This document shows, one piece after another, positions 17,713 to 27,698 of a stretch of DNA of 55,909 nucleotides. Both the position numbers and the translations under genes were made by a program. This stretch comes from Nitrospira sp. (lineage in GTDB: Bacteria > Nitrospirota > Nitrospiria > Nitrospirales > Nitrospiraceae). Under the pieces are notes generated by a model. That model saw only the letters and a list, made by a program, of their open reading frames with translations. It did no database searches and was not told the DNA's origin. The stretch lies in contig JABMDK010000011.1 of the NCBI GenBank assembly GCA_015903995.1, forward strand, positions 36,796 to 92,704. The letters run 5' to 3'. How positions within the stretch are numbered: the stretch's first letter is position 1; every line of letters begins with the position of its first letter.

Positions 17713-18051
17713 GTGAGTATGTCCGGTACTGATCATAGCCCCGCGTTGGACGGCAGTGATTGCCGTGTGGTCACAGTTGACCAGATATTCATTATTCACT
17801 TATGGGAGGATCGCACCAGAGGCGAGCAGTGGGTGCCATCGTATGATGCTAAAGGGCTTGCTCTTCTGAGTGATGAGTTCCTTCGTGTCGCAAGCAATAA
17901 TGCGGTGGAAAATGGGCAGCGTATCTTCGAGTTTAAAGCTGTACAGTCAGGGGCCCATCAGCTGATCTTCGAAAAACGCATGGGGTGGAAATTTACAGCA
18001 GAAGATCGTCGCGTATTCAAAATCGAAGCAGGACCAGCATCCCGGAATTGA
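17713..18051 (+). CDS. chagasin-like (I42) peptidase inhibitor domain protein
   Basis: A 112-aa protein resembling inhibitor family I42 (chagasin), which blocks papain-like cysteine proteases with three loops. The positions are kept (EDRTRGEQW for the NPTTGYxW loop, a Gly-containing FKAVQSGAHQL strand, and RMGWK for the RPW loop), but the loop residues are altered, so inhibition is not assured. No signal peptide is seen. GTG 17713 and ATG 17719 are alternative starts. It is 4 nt upstream of the class IV aminotransferase, so the two are co-transcribed. Confidence 0.65.
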   Translation: MSMSGTDHSPALDGSDCRVVTVDQIFIIHLWEDRTRGEQWVPSYDAKGLALLSDEFLRVASNNAVENGQRIFEFKAVQSGAHQLIFEKRMGWKFTAEDRRVFKIEAGPASRN

Positions 18052-18055
18052 ACCA

Positions 18056-18895
18056 ATGCCCGACATCGCATTCATCAACGGTCGCTTTTTGCCTTGGGAG
18101 GAGGCGACCGTTTCCATCGATGATCGGGGTTTCCAATTCGGAGATGCCGTCTACGAAGTTATTCGCACCTATCGAGGAGTGCCGTTCGAACTGGCCGCGC
18201 ATCTTGCCAGGCTGAATCGGAGCGCCAAAGAGCTCTCGCTTCGCCAGCCATATGGGAGAGATCAATGGACCAGGTGGATTCAGCAAGGACTTAGTCTGGC
18301 CGGATACCAAGATGCCAAGATCTACATCCAGATTACCAGGGGAGCGGCCCCCCGTGAGCATAGTTTCCCCTCCAATATTCTCCCAACGGTCGTCATGACC
18401 ATCCGGGAGTTTCACCCTCTGGCACCGGATGTCCGCCGCGCCGGCGTCAGTGCATGCACGTGGCAGGACCTTCGATGGGGACGCTGTGATATCAAAAGCG
18501 TCAATCTTCTGGCCAACGTCCTTGCCCGTGAAGAAGCGAAGAAGGCCGGCGTCTTCGAAACGATTTTGGTCAGAGATGGCTTCGTCATGGAAGGTGCGCT
18601 ATCAAATGTCATGGCGATTCAGGCGGGGGTGGTCATGACGGCTCCAGAAGGTCCACGAATTCTATCCGGCGTCACACGAACCGTGGTCTTAGAGCTGGCG
18701 AAAAAGGACGATATTGTAGTCGAAGAACGATTTATACCGCTCGACGTCCTGTATCGTGCCGATGAAGTCTTTCTGACGGGAACCACGCTTGAAGTACTTG
18801 GTGTGGTCCAGATCGATGGAAAAACCATTGGCTCCGGCCAACCTGGCCCCATCACGAAAACCCTGGCTGCTCGCTGGGCCTTGTTGACAGGTTAG
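18056..18895 (+). CDS. dat: class IV aminotransferase, probably D-amino-acid aminotransferase
   Basis: A 279-aa fold-type IV PLP enzyme. Conserved segments include ATVSIDDRGFQFGDAVYEVI at the N-terminus, RWGRCDIKSVNLLANVLA with the PLP-binding Lys, and EGALSNV. The RCDIKSVNLL form is typical of D-alanine/D-amino-acid aminotransferases, which supply D-Ala and D-Glu for peptidoglycan, rather than of IlvE. A branched-chain or ADC-lyase activity cannot be excluded. A terminator-like hairpin follows 46 nt later, before rimP. Confidence 0.8.
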   Translation: MPDIAFINGRFLPWEEATVSIDDRGFQFGDAVYEVIRTYRGVPFELAAHLARLNRSAKELSLRQPYGRDQWTRWIQQGLSLAGYQDAKIYIQITRGAAPREHSFPSNILPTVVMTIREFHPLAPDVRRAGVSACTWQDLRWGRCDIKSVNLLANVLAREEAKKAGVFETILVRDGFVMEGALSNVMAIQAGVVMTAPEGPRILSGVTRTVVLELAKKDDIVVEERFIPLDVLYRADEVFLTGTTLEVLGVVQIDGKTIGSGQPGPITKTLAARWALLTG

Positions 18896-18940
18896 TGCCC
18901 TTGCTTTGCATCGGGGTGCATGGTATGGTGCTGCCTCTGT

Positions 18941-18966
18941 AAGTGGGCTTATGCCCACTTTTTTGT
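18941..18966 (+). terminator. terminator hairpin between dat and rimP (possible attenuator)
   Basis: A 7-bp perfect stem (AGTGGGC / GCCCACT) with a TTAT loop, followed by six T residues and G. It ends only about 9 nt before the rimP start, so it could both end the dat transcript and act as an attenuator in a rimP-nusA leader. Confidence 0.75.
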
Positions 18967-18974
18967 TTGGATAC

Positions 18975-19481
18975 ATGTCAAAGGGAAATGGGCTGAGTAT
19001 ACCGGGCCGTAGTCCGCAGCCGGTTGCCGACCGGTTGCACGAAATCATTTCGCCGATTCTATGGACGCTCGGGCTTGAGTTGGTAGATGTGGTGTGTGTG
19101 GGGAAAGGGCCTCGCTCGGTCGTTCGCGTTCTGATCTATAAATCGGATGGAGTCAGCATCACAGACTGTGAACAGGCACATAAGGCTCTAGGACCGGCGC
19201 TTGACGTGGCCGATCCATTTCCCCATGTCTATACCCTTGAAGTCTCTTCTCCGGGTCTTGATCGACCCTTCAAGAGATCCCAGGATTATCAGCGGGCGAT
19301 TGGAAAAGAAGTGAGTCTCAAGCTTCGACAGCCTCTCGAAGGCCAGTGGAAGATCGCTGGTCAACTCATGCAGGTAGATGAAGAGGCGGTCGTGTTGACC
19401 GTGGGTGCTATGCGGACACCGCAGACGGTGAAGCTGAGTCGAGACATGATTGCTGAAGCAAAGTTGGTTGTGAAGATCTAG
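18975..19481 (+). CDS. rimP: ribosome maturation factor RimP
   Basis: RimP, about 168 aa, needed for late 30S subunit assembly. Typical features are the N-terminal domain with GLELVDVVCVGKGPRSVVRVLI, DCEQAHKALGPALD, and the VSSPGLDRPFKRSQDY motif before the C-terminal SH3-like domain. The reading frame is open further upstream (18906), but that part runs through a terminator hairpin; ATG 18975 is the only sensible start, although its ribosome site is weak. It heads the classical rimP-nusA-infB-rbfA-truB-rpsO-pnp cluster. Confidence 0.92.
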   Translation: MSKGNGLSIPGRSPQPVADRLHEIISPILWTLGLELVDVVCVGKGPRSVVRVLIYKSDGVSITDCEQAHKALGPALDVADPFPHVYTLEVSSPGLDRPFKRSQDYQRAIGKEVSLKLRQPLEGQWKIAGQLMQVDEEAVVLTVGAMRTPQTVKLSRDMIAEAKLVVKI

Positions 19482-19536
19482 AGGGGCGGAACGTCGGAGA
19501 TTGTGTTAGAGGTGACCGGATGCAGGAGCGTGACGT

Positions 19537-20688
19537 ATGAACCGTGAACTGATTTCCGTGATCGACGAAATCGGGCGTCAGAAAGGGATCGACAAGGCCC
19601 GAGTCATTGGGGCCATCGAGTCCGCCCTGCAGACCGCCGCGAAGAAACGCTTTGGTCAGGCAGAAAATATTCAAGTGGAGATCGACTCAAAAACCGGTGA
19701 AATTTCCGTCGTCTCCAAGAAGATCATTGTGGAGACTGTCAGTAACCCCAAGGCTGAGATCTCGCTTCAAGAAGCTCGCCAATACGATAGTGAGGCGGAG
19801 GTCGGTGACGAGATTGGATCGCTGATCGAAATGAACGAATTGGGGAGGATCGCGGCGCAAACGGCGAAGCAAGTGATCTTCCAGAAGGTGCGCGAAGCGG
19901 AATGGGAAGCGGTTCAAAAGGAATATTCAACGCGTCAGGGCGATCTCGTTACGGGAATTATTCTGGGTATGGAGCGTCGGAATTATCTGGTGGATCTGGG
20001 AAAGACGGAGGCCATCCTGCCGATCCAAGAGCAGATTCCACGTGAAACCTATCGTCGCGGCGATCGTGTCAAGGCGATGTTGTTGGAGGTGCGTCGAACG
20101 CCGAAGGATGTTCAAGTTATTCTATCCCGGAGTCACCCGCAGTTCGTGGCGAAGCTCTTCGAGCTCGAAGTGCCGGAAGTCATGGAGAAGATCATTGAAA
20201 TCAGATCGGTCGTTCGAGAGCCGGGGGACCGAACGAAGATTGCGGTCACCTCACGCGAGAAGGCTGTGGATCCGGTCGGAGCCTGCGTCGGTATCAAAGG
20301 CTCCCGTGTCCAGGCGGTCGTTCGGGAGCTACGGGGCGAGAAGATCGATATCATTACCTGGACTCAGGATCCACGAGTCTTTATTGCCGAAGCCTTAAAC
20401 CCTGCAACCATCGAAAAGGTCGGGATCGACGAAGAAAAGAAGTCGGCGCTCGTGGTCGCAGCCGACTCGCAATTGTCCTTGGCGATCGGCAAAAATGGTC
20501 AGAATGTCCGGCTTGCAGCACGTTTGACGGGGTGGAAGATTGACATCATCAGCGCAACCGAATACGAAAAGGAAAAAGTAGAACGCGATAAGGAAATTAA
20601 GGCTGCGCTCGCAGAGGAAACTGAAGCACAGCGATTGCAAGAAGAAGCTCGGCAGGCTGCCAGAGCTGAGGAAGCAACCAGCGGATAG
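19537..20688 (+). CDS. nusA: transcription termination/antitermination factor NusA
   Basis: A 383-aa NusA. It binds RNA polymerase and nascent RNA and controls pausing, termination and antitermination. Domains in order: N-terminal RNAP-binding domain (1-125), S1 domain (about 133-200, [21 protein letters not shown]), KH1 and KH2 (about 200-345, with [18 protein letters not shown] and [19 protein letters not shown]). It ends with a charged coiled tail and lacks the acidic repeats of the longer E. coli protein, as is usual outside Proteobacteria. GGAG precedes the start by 9 nt. Confidence 0.97.
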   Translation: MNRELISVIDEIGRQKGIDKARVIGAIESALQTAAKKRFGQAENIQVEIDSKTGEISVVSKKIIVETVSNPKAEISLQEARQYDSEAEVGDEIGSLIEMNELGRIAAQTAKQVIFQKVREAEWEAVQKEYSTRQGDLVTGIILGMERRNYLVDLGKTEAILPIQEQIPRETYRRGDRVKAMLLEVRRTPKDVQVILSRSHPQFVAKLFELEVPEVMEKIIEIRSVVREPGDRTKIAVTSREKAVDPVGACVGIKGSRVQAVVRELRGEKIDIITWTQDPRVFIAEALNPATIEKVGIDEEKKSALVVAADSQLSLAIGKNGQNVRLAARLTGWKIDIISATEYEKEKVERDKEIKAALAEETEAQRLQEEARQAARAEEATSG

Positions 20689-20705
20689 AATACGGAACCG
20701 TCCTA

Positions 20706-23279
20706 ATGGCTATGCGTGTATACGAACTTGCGAAGAAGTTAGGCATGGAAAATCGGGTGCTCATCCCTGAGCTCAAGAAGATAGGTGTGTCGGTTTCATC
20801 TCACAGCAGTACACTCGAGGAGGAGATCGTTCAGAAGGTGTTGGATAAGTTTGCCGCAAAATCAAAGAGCCACGGGACAGGAATCGAGGGAGAGGCCGGT
20901 GTAAAGTTAGCGGAGCCTGCGAGTCAGGGTAAAGCTGTGGCGGCAAGAAGCCATGTCGTCGAGGAGACGCTCAAACCTGACAAGCGCCGCATTCTCATCA
21001 AGCGGAAGAGGGAAGAGGAGCCGATTGAGGTCATTACTTCAGTCTCCTCGATCGCTGAGACTGAGCGTTCGCCGCAACCCGCGTCCTCAAGTGTCGTGCC
21101 GACACCGACTCCATCGGTTGACCACCCTGTTAGCGATGCCCCAGTCGACCACAGTCTTCCAGTGGAAGAAGGTCCGGGCGAGGTTGTTCCACCCGCACCG
21201 ATGCCGCTTGTTGCGAAACAACAGGACGTGCCGCCGGCCAAGCCGACCATCGCTCCGGCAACGCCCGTGGCGGCGACTCTGGAGTCTGTGGCGGGCAAAA
21301 AGAAAAGCATGGCATTCGAGGCCATCGAAGCAGAGGCTCTCAAGGAAAAGCTCAAGAAAGCGAAAAAAACAGGCCGTCCGAAGGACGAGCAGCAAGATGT
21401 CAAATTACGGGAGGACGCCGCCCGCTGGCAAGACCTCCGCGCAATTCCGGTGCAGCGCCGCGATGACCGATCCAAGCATGTCCACCATAGCACCCCGGCA
21501 GAAATCACGAAGCCACGTCGCAAGAGCGTGAAGGTGACTCCTCGGACAACGGTAAAAGAATTCGCTGAGTTGATCGGCCAACGGCCGGCGGACATCGTTC
21601 GGAAGCTGATGGATATGGGGCAAATGCTGACATTTCACCAACCTATGAGTCTAGATGCTGCATCGATTTTCGCCGAGGAAAGCGGGGTTAAGGTTGAAAT
21701 CTCGGTCGAGAAAATTGGGGACGAGTTACTGCAAGATATCGTTGAGACGGGCAATGACGAACGGCCGGAACCTCGACCACCGGTGGTGACCATTATGGGG
21801 CACGTCGATCACGGGAAGACGTCGCTCCTCGATGCGATTCGCCAAACGAAAGTGGCGGAAGGGGAAGCCGGGGGTATTACGCAGCATATCGGCGCGTATA
21901 CCGTCTCCGTGCGCGGCAAGCAGGTGACGTTTCTGGACACTCCCGGCCACGAGGCTTTTACGGCTATGCGATCTCGTGGTGCGAAGGTTACGGATATCGT
22001 CATTTTGGTTGTTGCGGCAGACGACGGCGTGATGCCTCAAACGATTGAAGCGATCAACCATGCCAAGGCAGCCGGCGTGCCGCTGATCGTAGCGATGAAT
22101 AAGATCGACAAGCCGACCGCCAATCCTGATCGGGTAAAAAACGCGCTCTCAGAACATGGGCTGATCTCCGAAGCGTGGGGTGGCGATACCATTATGGTCG
22201 AGGTTTCCGCCAAGGAGAAAACGGGCCTTGATACCCTTCTTGAGATGATTTTACTTCAGGCGGAAGTTCTTGAACTCAAGGCGGATCCGCACAGACAGGC
22301 CAAAGGCACCGTGATCGAAGCCAAGATTGAACGCGGGAGGGGTCCGGTTGCAACGGTATTGGTCCAGAGCGGGACCCTGCGGGTGGGGGACGCCTATGTC
22401 GTAGGAACATACAGCGGGCGTGTTCGAGCTCTCATTAGTGACCGCGGTGAAAAAACACAGCAGGCAGGGCCGTCCATTCCGGTGGAAGTCATCGGGTTGC
22501 CTGGCGTTCCATCCGCGGGCGATGTCTTTCATGTCGTCTCTAATGAGCGAGTCGCCCGAGAGATCGCAGAGGAGCGAGCGCAAAAGCGCCGGGCGGTAGA
22601 ACTAGGCGGCCCCGCGAAAGTTACCTTGGATGATCTCTTTGCGAAGATTCAAGAAGGATCCGTAAAGGAGTTGGCCATTGTCATCAAGGCCGACGTGCAA
22701 GGCTCGTCTGAGGCCTTGGCCGGCGCCGTCGAGAAGCTATCGACGGATGCCGTCAAGCTACGTGTGATTCATAACGGAGTCGGCGGGGTCATGGAGTCCG
22801 ATGTCCTGCTTGCCTCCGCGTCACGAGCCATTATCATCGGTTTCAATATCAGGCCGGAGCCAAAGGCGACCGCATTGGCCGAACAGCAAGGTGTCGACAT
22901 CAGGCTCTACACGATCATTTATGACGCGATTGCCGACATCAAGGCTGCCATGGAAGGCTTGCTTGAGCCGACTCTGAAAGAGCGTGTGTTGGGGCGAGCG
23001 GAAGTACGGCAGGTCTTTACCATTCCGAAGATCGGAGCCGTCGCAGGAGCGTATGTGATTGACGGAACGATCTCTCGGGCAAGCGTCGGAGTCCGAGTGA
23101 TTCGTGACAATGTGGTGGTCTATCAGGGAAAACTTGGTTCGTTGCGACGTTTCAAGGATGACGTGCGGGAAGTGCAGCAGGGATATGAATGCGGATTGAG
23201 CGTCGAAAACTTCAACGATGTCAAATCCGGTGATATCATCGAAGCCTATGCAGTCGACAAGATCGCGGCAAAGCTCTAG
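20706..23279 (+). CDS. infB: translation initiation factor IF-2
   Basis: IF-2, 857 aa, the GTPase that places initiator tRNA on the 30S subunit and promotes subunit joining. A short N-terminal domain ([23 protein letters not shown]) is followed by a long low-complexity Pro/Ala/Lys linker. The G domain starts near residue 360 with [18 protein letters not shown] and NKID, then domains II, III and IV ([19 protein letters not shown]). Starts at 20706 and 20712 are both possible. It begins 17 nt after nusA. Confidence 0.98.
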   Translation: MAMRVYELAKKLGMENRVLIPELKKIGVSVSSHSSTLEEEIVQKVLDKFAAKSKSHGTGIEGEAGVKLAEPASQGKAVAARSHVVEETLKPDKRRILIKRKREEEPIEVITSVSSIAETERSPQPASSSVVPTPTPSVDHPVSDAPVDHSLPVEEGPGEVVPPAPMPLVAKQQDVPPAKPTIAPATPVAATLESVAGKKKSMAFEAIEAEALKEKLKKAKKTGRPKDEQQDVKLREDAARWQDLRAIPVQRRDDRSKHVHHSTPAEITKPRRKSVKVTPRTTVKEFAELIGQRPADIVRKLMDMGQMLTFHQPMSLDAASIFAEESGVKVEISVEKIGDELLQDIVETGNDERPEPRPPVVTIMGHVDHGKTSLLDAIRQTKVAEGEAGGITQHIGAYTVSVRGKQVTFLDTPGHEAFTAMRSRGAKVTDIVILVVAADDGVMPQTIEAINHAKAAGVPLIVAMNKIDKPTANPDRVKNALSEHGLISEAWGGDTIMVEVSAKEKTGLDTLLEMILLQAEVLELKADPHRQAKGTVIEAKIERGRGPVATVLVQSGTLRVGDAYVVGTYSGRVRALISDRGEKTQQAGPSIPVEVIGLPGVPSAGDVFHVVSNERVAREIAEERAQKRRAVELGGPAKVTLDDLFAKIQEGSVKELAIVIKADVQGSSEALAGAVEKLSTDAVKLRVIHNGVGGVMESDVLLASASRAIIIGFNIRPEPKATALAEQQGVDIRLYTIIYDAIADIKAAMEGLLEPTLKERVLGRAEVRQVFTIPKIGAVAGAYVIDGTISRASVGVRVIRDNVVVYQGKLGSLRRFKDDVREVQQGYECGLSVENFNDVKSGDIIEAYAVDKIAAKL

Positions 23280-23387
23280 TGGAAGGCGAAGAATTTCTAT
23301 TGCAGCTCCTTACCTAACGATCTGACGGGCTCATGGAAATGAATCACGGTGCCTCCATTGTGAGCCGACGCTAATCGAACCCTGGCC

Positions 23388-23669
23388 ATGGTTGTGGGAA
23401 TATGCACCGTCGAATTGTTCATCTCAGGGAGCCAATCGCTTAAAGACAAGCGGCAGGTCATTCATGGGATCAAGGACAGGCTTCGGGGCAAGTTTAACCT
23501 CTCAGTCGCCGAAGTGGACGGGCAGGACCTCTGGCAGAAGGCTATCCTTGGAATGGCTTGCGTCTCGAATGAGCGTAGCCACGTGAACCAGGTGCTTGAG
23601 CAAGCGATGAATCTGATTAAGAGCATGCCGGTCGTCGAAGTGGTACGGGCTCAGTTGGAATTGCTCTAA
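23388..23669 (+). CDS. DUF503 (YlxP-like) protein
   Basis: A 93-aa DUF503 protein. The family fingerprint is clear: a beta-alpha-beta start with SQSLKDKRQVIHGIKDRLRGKFN, SVAEVDGQDLWQKAILGMACVSN, and a C-terminal helix-strand. In many Gram-positive and deep-branching bacteria it lies, as here, between infB and rbfA, which suggests a link to ribosome assembly or translation; a role for YlxP in 30S biogenesis has been suggested. It starts about 110 nt after infB and is probably in the same operon. Confidence 0.9.
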   Translation: MVVGICTVELFISGSQSLKDKRQVIHGIKDRLRGKFNLSVAEVDGQDLWQKAILGMACVSNERSHVNQVLEQAMNLIKSMPVVEVVRAQLELL

Positions 23670-23711
23670 ACTCCCTGCCATGCGTGCGGTTGAGAATGTC
23701 TGGATCTCAAG

Positions 23712-24122
23712 ATGTCGAAGACGACCTATAAAAGGGCAGACCGAGTGGCTGACCAGATTCGCATGGAAGTGGCGGACATTCTCATGCGAAAGATCAAGGA
23801 TCCTCGGGTCCATGACGTTACAGTTACCGATGTCGACTTGACAGGGGATTTGCGCATCGCCCGTATTTTTGTCACAACTATGGAAACAGGGGATGCCGAG
23901 CGCGATATCTTTGCAGGCCTCTCGAAGGCCAGTGGATTTGTACGGTCGGAATTAGGACGGCGGCTCTCGCTCCGCTACCTGCCTGATGTGATTTTTAAGA
24001 AGGATGTCAGTGGGCCTCGCGGCGACCGTATCATGCGGCTCTTGGAAGAACTGCATGGGGAGTCTCCGCAGCATGAAACCCAGGAGTCTCCGAGCAGTGA
24101 TCAGAAGATCACAGCTTCTTAA
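23712..24122 (+). CDS. rbfA: ribosome-binding factor A
   Basis: RbfA, 136 aa, a KH-fold factor for 30S maturation. Signature segments are YKRADRVADQIRMEVADIL, IKDPRV, VTVTDVDLTGDLRIARIFV, and LRYLPDVIFKKD near the end. A short acidic/Ser tail (about 20 residues) follows. It begins 42 nt after the DUF503 stop and ends 5 nt before truB, so translational coupling with truB is likely. Confidence 0.96.
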   Translation: MSKTTYKRADRVADQIRMEVADILMRKIKDPRVHDVTVTDVDLTGDLRIARIFVTTMETGDAERDIFAGLSKASGFVRSELGRRLSLRYLPDVIFKKDVSGPRGDRIMRLLEELHGESPQHETQESPSSDQKITAS

Positions 24123-24127
24123 AGGAT

Positions 24128-25078
24128 ATGGGCGGAACAGCTATCACAACAGATCTGTGCAATGCCCTGGAGGGAGTCCTCATTGTCCGCAAGGAAGCCG
24201 GCTGGACGTCGCACGATGTCGTCGCCAAGGTCCGGGGGCTATTGGGGGGAAGTAAAGTCGGTCATGCCGGCACGCTGGATCCTAGCGCCACGGGCGTTTT
24301 GCCGATCCTTGTGGGGCGGGCTACGAGAGTGGCAGAGTACCTGATTGATTGGGACAAGGAATACCATGCCGTCTTGCGCTTGGGAGAAACGACAGATACT
24401 CAAGATGCAACTGGGCAGGTTTTGAGCAGAGTCGATCCCTGTCAGGTGACAGAGGACATGCTTCAGGCGGTGATTACTCGATTTGAAGGCGTGCAACGGC
24501 AATTGCCACCGATGTATTCAGCCGTGAAAATCGGCGGACAGCCGCTTTACAAAGCGGCCAGAGCCGGCAGAACGGTTGATCGGGCAGAGCGGTCGATCGT
24601 GATTCATCAGCTGGAGATCGTGGCCTGTCATGGTCGTGATGTGTCTCTGCGCGTCGTGTGCTCAAAAGGTACGTATATTCGCACGTTGTGTGCCGACATT
24701 GGACAGGCGCTAGGAGTAGGAGGGCATCTCTATGCGCTCGAACGGCGACGTGTCGGTCCACTGACGATCGAACAGGCCGTGACGATCGATCAAGTTGCCA
24801 GCCATCTCACGATGGGCACTCTCGCTCGACAGTTCATTTCGATGGATCAACTCCTCGTCCAATTCCCGGCAGTAGTTGTGAACGCAGAGCAGGCGCAACG
24901 TGTCTTGAATGGCTCGCCAATTTTTCCAGTGGGAGTCGGGCAACTCCCGTCTGTCCCCTCCACGGTTTCGGTACGCCTCAAGGATGAAGCCGGTCATTTG
25001 TTGGCCATTGGAACTCACGATACCGGCCGCATGGGGTCGATCAAAATTTGCAAGGTCCTGAGTAGCTTAAGTCATTAA
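24128..25078 (+). CDS. truB: tRNA pseudouridine(55) synthase TruB
   Basis: TruB, 316 aa, makes pseudouridine 55 in the T-loop of tRNAs. The catalytic Asp is in [17 protein letters not shown] (about residue 49). Other family blocks are [36 protein letters not shown], and [15 protein letters not shown], followed by a C-terminal PUA-like region. The ribosome site (AAAGGAT) is very close to the ATG, which suggests coupling with rbfA. Confidence 0.97.
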   Translation: MGGTAITTDLCNALEGVLIVRKEAGWTSHDVVAKVRGLLGGSKVGHAGTLDPSATGVLPILVGRATRVAEYLIDWDKEYHAVLRLGETTDTQDATGQVLSRVDPCQVTEDMLQAVITRFEGVQRQLPPMYSAVKIGGQPLYKAARAGRTVDRAERSIVIHQLEIVACHGRDVSLRVVCSKGTYIRTLCADIGQALGVGGHLYALERRRVGPLTIEQAVTIDQVASHLTMGTLARQFISMDQLLVQFPAVVVNAEQAQRVLNGSPIFPVGVGQLPSVPSTVSVRLKDEAGHLLAIGTHDTGRMGSIKICKVLSSLSH

Positions 25079-25094
25079 TACGGAAGGAGTAAGT

Positions 25095-25364
25095 ATGGCA
25101 TTGTTGAAAGAAGCAAAGAGTGAACTCATTAAGCAATATCAACAGCATGACAAGGATTCCGGATCGCCGGAAGTTCAGATTGCTGTATTGACCAATCGGA
25201 TCACCTATCTCACCGAACATTTTAAGACCCATAAAAAAGATCACCACTCGCGGCGTGGATTGTTGCAGCTGGTCGGACGCCGGCGTCGCCTCCTGGACTA
25301 TCTCCGCGGTGTCGAGGAAGCGCGTTACAAAGCCGTGATCGACCGACTTAATATTCGCAAGTAA
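25095..25364 (+). CDS. rpsO: 30S ribosomal protein S15
   Basis: S15, 89 aa, the full family length, binds 16S rRNA helices h20-h22 early in 30S assembly. Conserved block [19 protein letters not shown], the [13 protein letters not shown] motif, and the basic C-terminus [14 protein letters not shown] are all present. A strong Shine-Dalgarno (GGAAGGAG) precedes the start by 6 nt. It is 16 nt after truB, in the conserved truB-rpsO-pnp order. In E. coli S15 represses its own mRNA; no such site is proposed here. Confidence 0.98.
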   Translation: MALLKEAKSELIKQYQQHDKDSGSPEVQIAVLTNRITYLTEHFKTHKKDHHSRRGLLQLVGRRRRLLDYLRGVEEARYKAVIDRLNIRK

Positions 25365-25577
25365 CCGGTCGTGCGAATGGCGGCGTTGACCGGCGCCATG
25401 GCATCGTTCGAATGTCCCACAGATGAACACCGACATGCGCTCACACCAAGTGTGCGGTGTAAGGGTGAAAAGCTGTAAAGCTGGCGAGCAGTTCGCCGAT
25501 TTCGGCTTTTCAACTACTCACTTGTCGTTGAGCGTATCTCAGTGGGCATCTGTGGATCTAACCAGAGGAGACCATAG
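25365..25577 (+). other. rpsO-pnp intergenic leader with hairpin potential
   Basis: 213 nt between rpsO and pnp. Two imperfect inverted repeats can be seen: one near 25379-25408 (ATGGCG pairing with CGCCAT) and one near 25480-25515 (GGCGA pairing with TCGCC, then a short T-rich stretch). Structures of this kind in pnp leaders are processed by RNase III and used for PNPase autoregulation in enterobacteria; that role here is only an analogy. Confidence 0.35.
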
Positions 25578-27695
25578 ATGATACACGTCGTAGAAATCGA
25601 CATTGCAGGTCGAACACTTCGTCTTGAAACCGGCCGTATTGCAAAGCAAGCTGATGGATCCATATGGGCCTCGTATGGCGACACAGTCGTCCTTGCGACG
25701 GCTGTGGCTGCTCAAACGGCCAAACCTGGGATCGATTTCCTTCCCTTGACCGTCGACTATCAGGAAAAGGCCTACGCGGCCGGGAAAATTCCTGGAGGTT
25801 ACTTCAAGCGAGAAGGTCGACCGGCTGAAAAGGAAGTTCTGACCAGCCGATTGATTGATCGGCCGCTCCGTCCGTTATTTCCCGAAGGCTACTATTTCGA
25901 GACGCAAGTCATTGCCTCGGTTCTATCGGCAGATAAGACCGGTTCCTCCGACGTTATTGGAATCACTGCGGCATCAGCCGCACTCGCGGTTTCAAATATC
26001 CCATTCAACGGCCCAGTGGCGGGTGTAAGGATCGGTCGGGTCAACGGCCAGCTCGTCGTCAATCCGGACCTGGAAACGATGGAGCAGAGCGAGCTGCACC
26101 TGGTGGTGGCGGGCACAGCGGACGCGGTGATGATGGTGGAGGCAGGCGCCAATGAATTATCCGAGCAGACGATGCTCGAGGCATTGGAATTGGCTCACTC
26201 CGAAATTAAAAAAATCGTCAGGAAGATCGCTGAATTGGCTCAGAAAGTTGGGAAGGTAAAGCGGGTGGTGATTGAAGAGTCAATCGATTCAGCGTTGCAG
26301 GCCGAGATCAAGGCGATGGTTGCGCAACCCATCCGTGATGCCATCATGATTGCCAACAAGACGGCCCGACAGGAACGATTGGACCAAGTCCTGGCCGACA
26401 CCATTGCCAAGCTGAAGAAACCAGATGATCCCTCGAGCGAACGGCATATCAAGGTTGTGTTCCATCAATTGGAATACACGGAAGTCCGGAAGATGATTTT
26501 AGAGAAACGGTCTCGCGCTGACGGACGCGGTCCTGCCGATATTCGTCCGATTACTTGTGAAGTCGGTGCCTTACCTCGAGCCCATGGTTCTGCGATCTTT
26601 ACCCGAGGGGAAACGCAGAGCTTGGCGGTGGTGACGTTAGGGACGACCGACGATGAACAGCGCATCGATGCGTTGGAAGGTGAATACACGCGGACGTTTA
26701 TGTTGCATTACAACTTCCCGCCCTTCAGCGTCGGTGAGGCGAGGCCGCTTCGCTCGCCGGGAAGGCGTGAAGTCGGGCACGGAGCTTTGGCGGAACGGGC
26801 GTTGAAGCCTGTCATCCCGGGCAAGGACGTCTTCCCCTACACTTTACGGATTGTGTCTGAGATCCTGGAATCCAATGGGTCTTCCTCAATGGCAACCGTG
26901 TGCGGTGGAACGCTGGCCATGATGGATGCAGGTGTTCCGATCAAGGAGCCGGTCGCCGGCATCGCCATGGGATTGATCAAAGAAGGGGACGACGTCATTA
27001 TCTTGTCGGATATTCTTGGCCTTGAAGATCATCTGGGCGATATGGACTTCAAAGTGTGTGGGACCAAGAACGGTGTAACGGCACTGCAGATGGACATTAA
27101 GATTGGCGGCATTACTACAGCATTGATGCAGCAGGCCTTGGAGCAGGCCCGATTGGGACGCCTCCACATTCTCGGCCATATGGCGAAGGCCCTCACCAGT
27201 CCCCGCACCGACTTATCGACGTTTGCCCCTCGCATCTACACGATGAAGGTCAAGCAAGATAAGATTCGAGACATTATCGGACAGGGCGGCAAAACCATCC
27301 GCGGCATTCAGTCCGACTGCGGCGTCAAGATCAGCGTGGAAGATACCGGGGTCGTGACCATCGCTTCGGCAGACGGTACGTCCTTACAAAAAGCCAAAGA
27401 GATCATCAACCGCCTCACCGAGGAAGTCGAAGTCGGGAAAATCTATACGGGAACGGTGAGAAAGATTATGGACTTTGGTGCCTTTGTGGAGGTGCTGCCG
27501 GGCACCGATGGGTTGGTCCATATCTCACAATTGGCGCATCACCGTGTGAAAGCCGTGTCTGATGAGGTGGCCGAAGGCGATCAAATCCTTGTGAAAGTGC
27601 TGGAGATCGACAAGCAAGGCAAGATTCGGCTCAGCCGGAAAGAAACCCTCCCTGCGCCGACGGGTGGTGGCGCAAACGAGTCAGCGGGCGGGTAA
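25578..27695 (+). CDS. pnp: polyribonucleotide nucleotidyltransferase (PNPase)
   Basis: PNPase, 705 aa, the trimeric 3'-5' phosphorolytic exoribonuclease of RNA decay. Domains: RNase PH-like 1 (about 1-220), helical linker, RNase PH-like 2 (about 310-545, with RSPGRREVGHGALAERAL and the phosphate-site SNGSSSMATVCGG), KH (about 555-615, GQGGKTIRGI) and S1 (about 620-690, GKIYTGTVRKIMDFGAFVEVLPG). The start follows AGAGGAGA. It is followed by an M16 peptidase gene only 3 nt later. Confidence 0.98.
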   Translation: MIHVVEIDIAGRTLRLETGRIAKQADGSIWASYGDTVVLATAVAAQTAKPGIDFLPLTVDYQEKAYAAGKIPGGYFKREGRPAEKEVLTSRLIDRPLRPLFPEGYYFETQVIASVLSADKTGSSDVIGITAASAALAVSNIPFNGPVAGVRIGRVNGQLVVNPDLETMEQSELHLVVAGTADAVMMVEAGANELSEQTMLEALELAHSEIKKIVRKIAELAQKVGKVKRVVIEESIDSALQAEIKAMVAQPIRDAIMIANKTARQERLDQVLADTIAKLKKPDDPSSERHIKVVFHQLEYTEVRKMILEKRSRADGRGPADIRPITCEVGALPRAHGSAIFTRGETQSLAVVTLGTTDDEQRIDALEGEYTRTFMLHYNFPPFSVGEARPLRSPGRREVGHGALAERALKPVIPGKDVFPYTLRIVSEILESNGSSSMATVCGGTLAMMDAGVPIKEPVAGIAMGLIKEGDDVIILSDILGLEDHLGDMDFKVCGTKNGVTALQMDIKIGGITTALMQQALEQARLGRLHILGHMAKALTSPRTDLSTFAPRIYTMKVKQDKIRDIIGQGGKTIRGIQSDCGVKISVEDTGVVTIASADGTSLQKAKEIINRLTEEVEVGKIYTGTVRKIMDFGAFVEVLPGTDGLVHISQLAHHRVKAVSDEVAEGDQILVKVLEIDKQGKIRLSRKETLPAPTGGGANESAGG

Positions 27696-27698
27696 CAC

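Noticed and set aside
19537-20688. NusA truncated at the C-terminus
   Set aside because: The missing acidic repeats are characteristic of E. coli-type NusA only; a protein of this length is normal in many phyla.
20924-21595. 223-aa minus-strand ORF in infB
   Set aside because: It arises from the low-complexity linker of IF-2 read on the other strand; composition is biased and there is no start context.
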